In this document: positions 1 to 4,946 of the stretch, piece after piece
Numbering within the stretch: position 1 is the stretch's first letter
Layout of the letters: each line of letters starts with the position of its first letter
Assembly: GCA_046597185.1 (NCBI GenBank)
Contig: JBKJLF010000094.1
Location: 1 to 5,059 of the forward strand
Source of the DNA: CAMBDR01 sp046597185
Lineage (GTDB): Bacteria; Pseudomonadota; Gammaproteobacteria; Burkholderiales; Burkholderiaceae_D
Length of the DNA stretch: 5,059 nt
Reading direction: 5' to 3'
Position numbers and translations under genes: made by a program
The notes under the pieces: generated by a model
Seen by the model: the letters and a program-made list of their open reading frames with translations, nothing else
Databases searched by the model: none
What the model was told of the DNA's origin: nothing

Positions 1-1
1 T

Positions 2-166
2 CCAGTGCCCGCCTCCACGCTGTTCCCGGTGATCGCGGCCATTGGCGACGAGTTGTACCGGCAGGGCCATCTTGAATCGTTCCGCTCGGTTGGCAACACA
101 CGCCTGATCGCCTTTGACGGCACCGACTTTTTCTCATCCGAAACCATCTCTTCAGCAGCGATTTGA
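2..166 (+). pseudogene. C-terminally broken transposase fragment
   Basis: An open frame enters from the left edge and stops at TGA 164-166, giving 54 residues. The stretch LIAFDGTDFFSSETIS resembles the block around the first catalytic aspartate of DDE transposases that read 'LIALDGT.YFSS..I.C..C'; I recall this from transposases often filed under ISNCY, but the family assignment is tentative. In those proteins a CxxC-type motif and several hundred residues follow. Here the frame becomes SAAI and stops, so the rest of the enzyme, including the other catalytic acids, is missing and the element cannot move itself. The 5' part lies outside the window. No terminal inverted repeat is visible near 166, so the edge of the lost element cannot be placed. 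It could instead be the tail of an unrelated protein. Confidence 0.45.
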
Positions 167-255
167 CAGGTTACAAAGTCGAATCTGGTAGAGTGCATGT
201 CTATGTTGTACAAAACTCAAGCGATATGCCAATTGGCGATAGAATCACTAACCAC

Positions 256-259
256 GGAG
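256..259 (+). promoter_or_regulatory. Ribosome binding site of the DUF6881-like gene
   Basis: GGAG at 256-259 lies 9 bases before the ATG at 269 and 12 before the adjacent in-frame ATG at 272, which favours 269 as the start. No convincing -35/-10 pair was found in 167-255; a TTGTAC-like hexamer occurs near 206 but has no good partner. Confidence 0.6.
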
Positions 260-268
260 TAAATTAAA

Positions 269-553
269 ATGATGACCTATGTTTTCTCAAAAGCGCTGGA
301 TAATACAGCAAAAGAACCAGCCGAATACTATGTGGAATTTGATGCCCTTCGTAATGAGATTCGGAAAGTTGAGGTTTATCCGGGTGGGCGAATTGGTTAC
401 GCGGTACAAGGGAAAAATACGCCTGGAACTGAACTTGGTTTGCTGCCAGCGCCACCATTTTCGGAGATTCTCAAAATCGAAGGCCTGGATAGCCGCCAAA
501 TCAGCGCACTGGAATTCCAAACAATGTGGCAAAAGGCGATTGCTGGAAAATGA
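269..553 (+). CDS. Small DUF6881-like protein
   Basis: This 94-residue protein has no signal peptide or membrane segment and is probably cytoplasmic. It matches the layout I know for the small family catalogued as DUF6881: an N-terminal strand with EYYVEFDALRNE (residues 19-30), the core IRKVEVYPGGRIGYA (31-45), a TELGLLPAPPFSEI block (54-67) and a C-terminal helix ISALEFQTMWQKA (78-90). The usual opening 'lkvkWiHd' is altered to TYVFSKALDN. The family has no established biochemical role that I can state. Its stop overlaps the next gene's start (ATGA at 550-553), so the two proteins are made together. The neighbour is a macro-domain protein, so a link to ADP-ribose signalling or to a toxin-antidote pair is possible but unproven. 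The start at 269 is chosen for the GGAG nine bases upstream. Confidence 0.75.
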   Translation: MMTYVFSKALDNTAKEPAEYYVEFDALRNEIRKVEVYPGGRIGYAVQGKNTPGTELGLLPAPPFSEILKIEGLDSRQISALEFQTMWQKAIAGK

Positions 554-1035
554 GTCAAACCCATATTACCTACCTGACTGGTGATGCCACTGCGCCAGTT
601 GGCACGGGCACAAAAATTATTGCACACGTCTGTAATGATATAGGGCGCTGGGGCAAGGGTTTCGTGCTTGCCATCAGCAAGCGTTGGCCCGCACCGGAGC
701 GTGCTTTCAAGTCAGCTTTTGTGCATGGCAAAGGACTGGCATTGGGGCAAGTACAGTTTGTCCCAGCGGCACCCGGCATCATTGTTGCCAATATGGTTGG
801 CCAGCATAAAATTGCGACCCGTCATGACAAGGCAAGCGAACCCCCTATTCGCTACCCGGCATTGGAAGATTGTTTGGCAAGTTTGGCCGAGTACGCGCTT
901 GAACAAAATGCCAGCGTCCATATGCCGCGAATTGGTTGTGGTTTGGCGGGTGGGCGATGGGAGTTAATCGAACCGCTGATTGAAACGCATCTGTGCCGAG
1001 TGGGCATTTCAGTCTGCATTTATGATTTTGTCTGA
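550..1035 (+). CDS. Stand-alone macro-domain protein (ADP-ribose binding or hydrolase)
   Basis: This 161-residue cytoplasmic protein consists of one macro domain. Visible motifs are YLTGDAT (8-14, adenine-side loop), IIAHVCNDIGRWGKGF (23-38, the distal-ribose loop with the N-D-G pattern) and MPRIGCGLAGGRWE (125-138, the phosphate-binding loop). The 'PRIGCGL' form places it nearer ALC1/TARG1-type macro domains than MacroD-type ones. Human TARG1 uses a lysine and an aspartate; the aspartate position (GCGLD in TARG1) is alanine 133 here, so TARG1-type chemistry is not assured. It may bind ADP-ribose or hydrolyse a different linkage or ADP-ribose 1''-phosphate. The ATG at 550 overlaps the upstream TGA by four bases, indicating translational coupling; a GTG at 526 would add eight residues and is less likely. 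There is no strong Shine-Dalgarno. The family call is firm; the substrate is unknown. Confidence 0.88.
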   Translation: MSQTHITYLTGDATAPVGTGTKIIAHVCNDIGRWGKGFVLAISKRWPAPERAFKSAFVHGKGLALGQVQFVPAAPGIIVANMVGQHKIATRHDKASEPPIRYPALEDCLASLAEYALEQNASVHMPRIGCGLAGGRWELIEPLIETHLCRVGISVCIYDFV

Positions 1036-1044
1036 GTTGCCCTT

Positions 1045-1059
1045 CAACCGTCCTGGTTG
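1045..1059 (+). other. Short hairpin after the macro gene
   Basis: CAACC at 1045-1049 and GGTTG at 1055-1059 can pair around a five-base loop, ten bases after the macro stop codon. No T-run follows, so it is not a convincing intrinsic terminator. The rest of 1036-1222 holds repeat A copy 1 and no gene. Confidence 0.3.
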
Positions 1060-1088
1060 CACAATCCACCCCTAAAAATATCGCCATG

Positions 1089-1156
1089 CGCCCAAATGGG
1101 ATCAACACGCCTACGTAATAGCCTGAAACCCCAATCACCCCATACGCCTTGGTTTG
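1089..1156. repeat. Dispersed repeat A, copy 1 (partial)
   Basis: This segment starts at CGCCCAAATGG and ends at CATACGCCTTGGTTTG. It aligns with 4566-4633: an 18-base block ending CCTGAAACCCCAATCAC (1121-1138 against 4599-4616) is identical, and both ends match closely, while about 20 bases in the middle differ. It lies 53 bases downstream of the macro gene. The minus strand reads openly here (AY.VIGVSG...PFGR), but no start or complete protein is associated with it. Confidence 0.75.
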
Positions 1157-1222
1157 ATATAGGCGCTGCTACTGCGCTGGCCTTCGGGCAATAAAGTGGT
1201 TTGGTTGCTCGGCCCAACATTT

Positions 1223-1867
1223 TTATTTTCTGCGTTTTCTCGTCAACTCCAGGGCCGCCATATAGCCAGAGCGGTTGACTTTATTGATTAATTCAAAGCG
1301 GCTATCACAGTTAAAAGCGCGTAGCAGGCTGGAAATATGCTTTTTAACCGTGTCCGGCGCGCGATTTACTTTTTTTGCAAGCGCCTCATTGGTATAGGCG
1401 GGGGTTTCGACTAAAAGCTCGAGTAACCTGATGGGCAAATGCCTCAGGCGCGGCAATCCGGTCAGATTAATGCTTGCCCATTCGGGTGGGAATTTTTGTT
1501 CGCCCGCCAACACGGTGTCAATGGTGGGCATCAGGCCATCGGGGCAATACACCTTATCCACAAAACCACGAATACCGCTGTGCTGGCACACCACTTTTGC
1601 CGCACCTGTGCAGTAGGCTGAAACCACAATCACAGACGCGCCAGTTTGGTTCAGGCTGGGTAACAGGTTCAAGCCTTCCAGTTCGCCACTGTCATCCAGT
1701 TTTAAATCCAACAACACAATGGCAAACTTCTTTGCTGCAATTTGCTCGCGTGCATGCTTGGGTGTGAGGGCGATATCGACCAGAAATTTGTCGGCCAAAT
1801 GGGGCACCAAAAAGTTAGTGAGCATCATTTGATCTTCGATTAGCAATAGCGATGGTAGCATGGGCAT
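1223..1867 (-). CDS. NarL/LuxR-family two-component response regulator
   Basis: This 214-residue protein joins a receiver domain (about 5-122) to a LuxR-type helix-turn-helix (about 144-202). All receiver landmarks are present: acidic pair E11/D12, phospho-acceptor D54 in VLLDLKL, S83 in VVSAY and K105 in FVDKV. The output domain shows YTNEALAKKVNRAPDTVKK (158-176), the scaffold and recognition helices. It should act as a cytoplasmic DNA-binding regulator phosphorylated by a histidine kinase, but no kinase lies in the window, so it is an orphan here. The frame stays open upstream to 2083, but the added residues look non-coding and run into the U repeat, so I start at ATG 1865-1867 (MPMLPSLLLIED). 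The ATG at 1859-1861 is equally possible; neither has a clear Shine-Dalgarno. The target genes cannot be read from the sequence. Confidence 0.88.
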   Translation of the reverse strand: MPMLPSLLLIEDQMMLTNFLVPHLADKFLVDIALTPKHAREQIAAKKFAIVLLDLKLDDSGELEGLNLLPSLNQTGASVIVVSAYCTGAAKVVCQHSGIRGFVDKVYCPDGLMPTIDTVLAGEQKFPPEWASINLTGLPRLRHLPIRLLELLVETPAYTNEALAKKVNRAPDTVKKHISSLLRAFNCDSRFELINKVNRSGYMAALELTRKRRK

Positions 1868-2065
1868 GGGCGGTTCAGGTAAAAATAGGGGATAAAAATG
1901 GCAAGCAGAACAATGCAATCGGAGGATGGTACCGTATGTCCTTCTATGGCACAAGTCACGATCTGCTGGTTTGATGAAAAAACAACACACCGATACTGTT
2001 GGGTAATATTTTATGGGTGCAAGATGTGGGGATGTGATGTGCTGTGTTATTATGCATGCCCTATT

Positions 2066-2080
2066 CATCACTAAATGATG
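2066..2080. promoter_or_regulatory. Inverted repeat CATCA-N5-TGATG (possible operator)
   Basis: CATCA (2066-2070) and TGATG (2076-2080) are complementary around CTAAA. In U copy 2 the same place reads ATCA-GTAAA-TGAT (4726-4738), so the four inner pairs survive although flanking and spacer bases changed. It lies about 170 bases before the -10 element. A regulator site is a guess. Confidence 0.3.
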
Positions 2081-2246
2081 CATTAACAGGCAATGCAGAA
2101 ACGTGAATGCGACATTTTATGGTGCAGAATTGCGTGTTTTGCATTGCTGCGTGTTGTGCGGGGAAGCGGTAATTTTTACGGCCAAGGCGATGGGCAATGC
2201 GGGGCTTGAATGGTGGGCAAAAAACAGCAGCAAAACAGGGTTGCCT

Positions 2247-2255
2247 TGGTATAAT
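2247..2255 (+). promoter_or_regulatory. Extended -10 promoter, U copy 1
   Basis: TGG immediately before a perfect TATAAT (2250-2255) forms an extended -10 element. The position 17 bases upstream has no good -35 hexamer, which extended -10 promoters tolerate. It drives the broken reading frame at 2288 and could still transcribe the fragment at 2446-2691. Confidence 0.6.
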
Positions 2256-2287
2256 GGCACCCTTTGTCCCTTTTTTAAGGAAATATC

Positions 2288-2422
2288 AAGATTGATTTAA
2301 CCCTACCCGCGTCAGTTGCTGTTTTACCTGTTGAACCCGCTTACACCCATGATCCAATCACCATGGTTTTGGAGATTGGGCAAAACCCCAGTGGTGATGT
2401 CATACCGCCGGGGGCCAAATAA
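2288..2422 (+). pseudogene. Start-less remnant of the gene that begins at 4947
   Basis: This frame has 44 codons and a TAA at 2420-2422. It matches the first 37 codons of the gene at 4947 with only four amino-acid differences (positions 1, 19, 22 and 27 by my count). The initiating ATG is AAG (2288-2290) although the AAGGA ribosome binding site six bases upstream is kept. After GQNPSGDV it reads IPPGAK and stops, then abuts the 3' fragment at 2446. I do not recognise the family. The only other in-frame ATG is codon 26, so no sensible product remains. It is best read as the 5' stub of a gene whose body was deleted. Confidence 0.75.
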
Positions 2423-2445
2423 CTACCAAACTTTTTCATTGGATA

Positions 2446-2691
2446 ATGCCATGCCACGACAAACAAGGCAAGGAACGCGGTGGGTGTGAGGCACCTGAAA
2501 AAAATTGGTCTTTCACATTTGACTGGCTCAATGTGCCGCCCAAGATTTGCAACCAACGCTTGACGCTTCGCGTTTTCGACACCGGACCGCCGTACCGTTT
2601 GTCGCAGTTTGATATGGAAACGGGCAAAGAACTGGCCAGGAAAAGCGTGAAGAAGTCCGTCACGGATGTCTGTAGCGTGAAGTTTGATTGA
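2446..2691 (+). pseudogene. Truncated copy of the periplasmic partner protein (C-terminal third)
   Basis: The frame encodes 81 residues matching residues 142-225 of the protein at 3718-4395: roughly three quarters identical over the last 69 residues, with the same ending, VTDVCSVKFD. All four cysteines of that region (CH, GGC, KIC, DVC) are kept. The N-terminal signal peptide and the first ~140 residues are gone, so a product could not be exported and would probably not fold in the cytoplasm. The ATG at 2446 has no Shine-Dalgarno, and the frame is open upstream for a few codons of junction sequence. Differences from the intact copy are mostly conservative, suggesting the ancestor was a functional variant, possibly an immunity protein of different specificity, before truncation. 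Confidence 0.8.
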
Positions 2692-2780
2692 TTGTCTCGC
2701 CATTTTCGCCTTACCCGCTTACCCAAGCCCCCCCGCTGTAACCACCGCCGGCTACCCAAATGGCATTTACACGGCCGCAC
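2692..2780. repeat. Dispersed repeat A, copy 2 (partial)
   Basis: The copy begins at TTGTCTCGCC immediately after the TGA of the fragment at 2446-2691 and aligns with 4507-4587 through TTTCGCC, CGCTTACCCAA, GTAACCACCGCCG and CCCAAATGGCA, with small indels. It diverges around 2780, before the part shared with copy 1. The 407 bases between 2692 and 3098 contain no gene that I can support; beyond this repeat they hold an inverted repeat (2907-2940) and the promoter at 3019-3049. Confidence 0.75.
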
Positions 2781-2906
2781 ACCCACTTGTTACCACCATC
2801 GCTGTACAAACTACTGGTTTTCGGAAAATGCAACGCAACCGTTTTGCCGAGTAAGATTTTTATGAATGCAGCATGGCAGGCAAAATGGCACGACATTGAT
2901 TGATTC

Positions 2907-2940
2907 AGTACGCTGTTTCTGCATTCTTGGATGCAGTACT
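2907..2940. other. Inverted repeat with one-sided bulge
   Basis: ATGCAGTACT (2931-2940) is the reverse complement of AGTACTGCAT, which occurs on the left as AGTAC (2907-2911) and TGCAT (2920-2924) split by eight bases. A ten-pair stem with a bulge and a six-base loop is possible. No T-run follows, so it is not a standard terminator. Function unknown. Confidence 0.35.
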
Positions 2941-3018
2941 TGCCAGGTGAATTTTTTATGGTAGCAGAATACCAACTGATGTGTCGTTACCAGTTTTTTT
3001 GTGATATCGTTCTCAAAA

Positions 3019-3049
3019 TTTACATGAAGCGCAATTTTACGATTATAAT
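3019..3049 (+). promoter_or_regulatory. Candidate sigma-70 promoter of the L,D-transpeptidase gene
   Basis: TTTACA (3019-3024, five of six bases of the consensus) and a perfect TATAAT (3044-3049) are separated by 19 bases, slightly longer than ideal. The surroundings are A+T-rich. Transcription would begin near 3056, leaving a leader of about 40 bases before the ATG at 3099. This promoter is unrelated to the extended -10 of the U repeats. Confidence 0.55.
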
Positions 3050-3098
3050 TTGATCCGGTTAAATTTTTTAATGAATAAGCAAATTAGGGGTTTGAGGA

Positions 3099-3737
3099 AT
3101 GGAAATACATTTTTATCCAGGTCAGCATTTATTGATCGTCAGGAACAAGCGTGCTGTCATAGGTCGTTTCGAGGCTTGGGGTGGGCCAGCCAGCATTGTT
3201 TTGCATCCCGGTGATATGCAAGAAGAACCAACATGGCCGGGGCGATATATCATTGGAAAGGCAGAGGCTTACCGTACACCTACTTGGCCGCGCTCAAAAA
3301 TCAAATGGGGTACGCGCCTGAAGGACGCCAAAACCGATGTGATGTATCAATTACCAAGCGGCGCGTGGGGTTCGGTTTCAAAAGATTTTAATATTAGTTA
3401 TGCACAAGTTCAGGCTTTGAATTTCGATTTATATGGGGTTAAAGCCATACCAACTACTTGGATATTCAACGACTTTGGCCCAATTGCAATTCGTTGGTTT
3501 AAAGATCTTAATGGCAATAAAATACTGGATGGCAAAGAGCGGCTTTCAGGCCAAATGTTCCATACGACGGCCTATGATGAAATGCGCCATGCAAAGAAGC
3601 AGGCTGTACGCCTCGTTGGATCACACGGTTGCATCCATTTAAAACCTGCGGAACGTGACCAGCTATTTGCCATTGGTGCATTTAAACCTAAAACGGATTT
3701 CATCATCCATGCCTACAATGAAAAATTTACATTTTAG
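3099..3737 (+). CDS. L,D-transpeptidase (YkuD-fold) domain protein without signal peptide; candidate interbacterial effector
   Basis: This 212-residue protein ends in a YkuD-type catalytic site: H155 in MFHTT, then S175-H176-G177-C178 in SHGCIHLKP, with the expected ~20-residue spacing and cysteine 178 as the nucleophile. Such enzymes cut and rejoin peptidoglycan stem peptides or their analogues in the periplasm. The N-terminus (MEIHFYPGQHLLIV) has no Sec or Tat signal, unusual for a cell's own wall enzyme. Residues 136-147, DLNGNKILDGKE, fit an EF-hand-type calcium loop. AGGGG at 3086-3090 lies eight bases before the ATG. The last 20 bases overlap the next gene, which encodes an exported protein. 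Missing signal plus coupled exported partner fits a secreted antibacterial effector, comparable in concept to the type VI effector Tlde1. An ordinary L,D-transpeptidase-family protein exported another way is the alternative. The domain call is firm; the role is inferred. Confidence 0.82.
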   Translation: MEIHFYPGQHLLIVRNKRAVIGRFEAWGGPASIVLHPGDMQEEPTWPGRYIIGKAEAYRTPTWPRSKIKWGTRLKDAKTDVMYQLPSGAWGSVSKDFNISYAQVQALNFDLYGVKAIPTTWIFNDFGPIAIRWFKDLNGNKILDGKERLSGQMFHTTAYDEMRHAKKQAVRLVGSHGCIHLKPAERDQLFAIGAFKPKTDFIIHAYNEKFTF

Positions 3738-4395
3738 TTGTGCAATCGCGTTGCTATTGGCAAGTACCTTGGCTTTTGCCGCAAGCCCACTTGATTTGCG
3801 CATTGATGGAACGGTTCGCTTGGGCAAGCACAAGAAAACGCTCGAAACTTACACGCTGGGTGGCACGTTTGAGGTGCCAGGTGGCGTATATTTTGATGGC
3901 TACAAGCGCCCGGTCGGGACTTACGATGTGTATTTGGTGGGGTATCTTTCCAATGATCTCAAGCAAGAGCAGTATTGGCGCTTTTTGGTGCCGCTCAGCG
4001 AATTTTTTGTTTTTAAAAATCAGGTACATGCATTAGACTACGAGGGCCACTTGTTCGTTAAAACTGCTGAAGACTGGAAGAAGCTGCCACTCAAAGTTAG
4101 CCCACGCTCTAACATTTTTTCCAAAGAACCGTTCTTGATTGCCTGTCATCCTCGTTCATCAGCCAAAGAAGGTAAAGAGGAAGGCGGATGCGATGCGCCT
4201 GAAAAAAAGTGGTCTTTTACGCTCAACTGGCTCGATGTGCCACCCAAAATTTGCAACCAACGCTTGACGCTACGCATTTTCAACACCCGCCCACCCTGGC
4301 ATGTGGTGCAGTTTGATATGGAAAGTGGCAAAGAACTAGCCAGGGAAATCGTAAACCAGCCCGTGACAGACGTGTGTAGCGTAAAGTTTGATTGA
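3718..4395 (+). CDS. Secreted cysteine-containing protein; candidate periplasmic immunity partner
   Basis: The product has 225 residues. MKNLHFSCAI is followed by a hydrophobic run (ALLLASTLAF) and AFA|AS, a good signal peptidase I site near residue 21, so the mature protein should be periplasmic; the cysteine at position 8 is too early for a lipobox. The mature part is soluble and β-rich in appearance, with four cysteines (143, 158, 179, 220) that could form two disulfides. I do not recognise the family. It starts inside the upstream gene with a 20-base overlap and no Shine-Dalgarno, so it is probably translated by coupling; ATG 3709 is an alternative start. A truncated relative of its last third lies at 2446-2691. 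Location, coupling and duplication fit an inhibitor of the neighbouring enzyme, but binding is not shown by the sequence. Confidence 0.8.
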   Translation: MKNLHFSCAIALLLASTLAFAASPLDLRIDGTVRLGKHKKTLETYTLGGTFEVPGGVYFDGYKRPVGTYDVYLVGYLSNDLKQEQYWRFLVPLSEFFVFKNQVHALDYEGHLFVKTAEDWKKLPLKVSPRSNIFSKEPFLIACHPRSSAKEGKEEGGCDAPEKKWSFTLNWLDVPPKICNQRLTLRIFNTRPPWHVVQFDMESGKELAREIVNQPVTDVCSVKFD

Positions 4396-4506
4396 GTCAG
4401 CGTGGTATTTTTCGACTTATGCGCTACGCAAATAAGCGACCTGTACGCCGCTTTGCATCACATTGGAGCACCTCGCACCACCCGCAACGGCGTGCTGATT
4501 AATTGA
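4396..4506. other. 111-base segment absent from the other copy, bounded by ATTGA
   Basis: After the intact gene's stop, 111 bases separate its final ATTGA (4391-4395) from repeat A; in the truncated copy the same ATTGA is followed at once by repeat A. The segment ends with another ATTGA (4502-4506), so either it was inserted with a five-base target duplication or it was lost from the other copy by recombination between the short repeats. Its edges share an inverted TCAGC (4397-4401) and GCTGA (4494-4498). No gene is seen in it. Confidence 0.55.
4412..4439. other. Imperfect hairpin downstream of the immunity candidate
   Basis: TCGACTTATGCG (4412-4423) can pair with CGCAAATAAGCGA (4427-4439) around the loop CTA, with one extra A on the left and two on the right. 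The run of T lies before the stem on the plus strand, not after it, so it does not look like an intrinsic terminator for the gene ending at 4395. It might protect the mRNA 3' end or act with rho. Confidence 0.4.
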
Positions 4507-4634
4507 TTGTCTCGTCATTTTCGCCTCACCACGCTTACCCAACCCACGCCGTAACCACCGCCGTTCGCCCAAATGGCAAGTCCGCACCTGCGCAGGTGCC
4601 TGAAACCCCAATCACTTCATACGCCTTGCTTTGT
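4507..4634. repeat. Dispersed repeat A, copy 3 (longest)
   Basis: This copy contains both halves seen separately elsewhere: its left half (4507-4587) matches 2692-2780 and its right half (4566-4633) matches 1089-1156. A perfect 16-base palindrome, GCACCTGCGCAGGTGC (4584-4599), sits in its centre and is not conserved in the other copies. The whole span 4396-4946 lacks a supportable gene: it consists of the 111-base segment, this repeat, a short unassigned stretch and U copy 2. Confidence 0.75.
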
Positions 4635-4905
4635 TTGAAAACAACAAAGCCAAGCTACCCGGAAATTTTTTTAGCCATCCACGATTTGGGTAGTAGCATG
4701 TTGCGTTATGATACATACCCTATTTATCAGTAAATGATTCATTAGCAGGCAATGCAAAATCGTAAATGCGACATTTATCGTGCAGAATTGCGTGTTTTGC
4801 ATTGGTGCATGGCGCGCGGGGAATGGGTTATTTTTACTGGTATGGGGCAAGAAAATGACGGGTTTGGGTGGTGGGCAAAAAAGCAGCAACAAAATAGGGT
4901 TGCCT

Positions 4906-4914
4906 TGGTATAAT
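4906..4914 (+). promoter_or_regulatory. Extended -10 promoter, U copy 2
   Basis: TGG followed by a perfect TATAAT (4909-4914) repeats the element of copy 1. The ATG at 4947 is 33 bases downstream, with AAGGA (4936-4940) six bases before it. The short leader and perfect -10 suggest substantial constitutive transcription of the gene that leaves the window. Confidence 0.65.
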
Positions 4915-4946
4915 GGCACCCTTTGTCCCTTTTTTAAGGAAATATC

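Larger units (their letters stand above)
2024..2409 (+). repeat. Long direct repeat U, copy 1
   Basis: About 385 bases recur in the same orientation from about 4684 to the window end. Similarity is patchy before 2210 and rises to more than nine tenths by eye from 2213 on, through the promoter, ribosome binding site and first codons of a gene. The left limit is approximate. The region between the regulator gene (1868) and this repeat shows no gene. An open frame from GTG 2103 to 2300 inside the repeat is not preserved in copy 2, so it is not called. Confidence 0.85.

Noticed and set aside
1868..2083. 72-codon N-terminal extension of the response regulator
   Set aside because: Receiver domains normally begin a few residues before the acidic pair; the extension is cysteine- and histidine-rich, unlike a domain, and overlaps the U repeat.
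2103..2300. Open frame of 65 codons inside U copy 1
   Set aside because: The GTG start is GTA in copy 2 and indels between the copies break the frame; it also runs over the promoter and ribosome binding site.
2707..3098. A further small gene between repeat A copy 2 and the L,D-transpeptidase gene
   Set aside because: Frames here are short, lack ribosome binding sites and show no recognisable protein pattern.
4412..4439. Intrinsic terminator for the gene ending at 4395
   Set aside because: The stem is not followed by a T-run on the plus strand; the T-run lies before it.
4417..4611. Minus-strand frame across repeat A copy 3, with similar minus-strand frames over copies 1 and 2
   Set aside because: The shared reading reflects the nucleotide repeat; frames differ between copies, contain stops and lack starts with ribosome binding sites.
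4507..4640. Integron attC-like site in repeat A (an ACCCAAC motif is present)
   Set aside because: No matching GTTRRRY partner was found at a suitable distance, and no integrase gene is visible.
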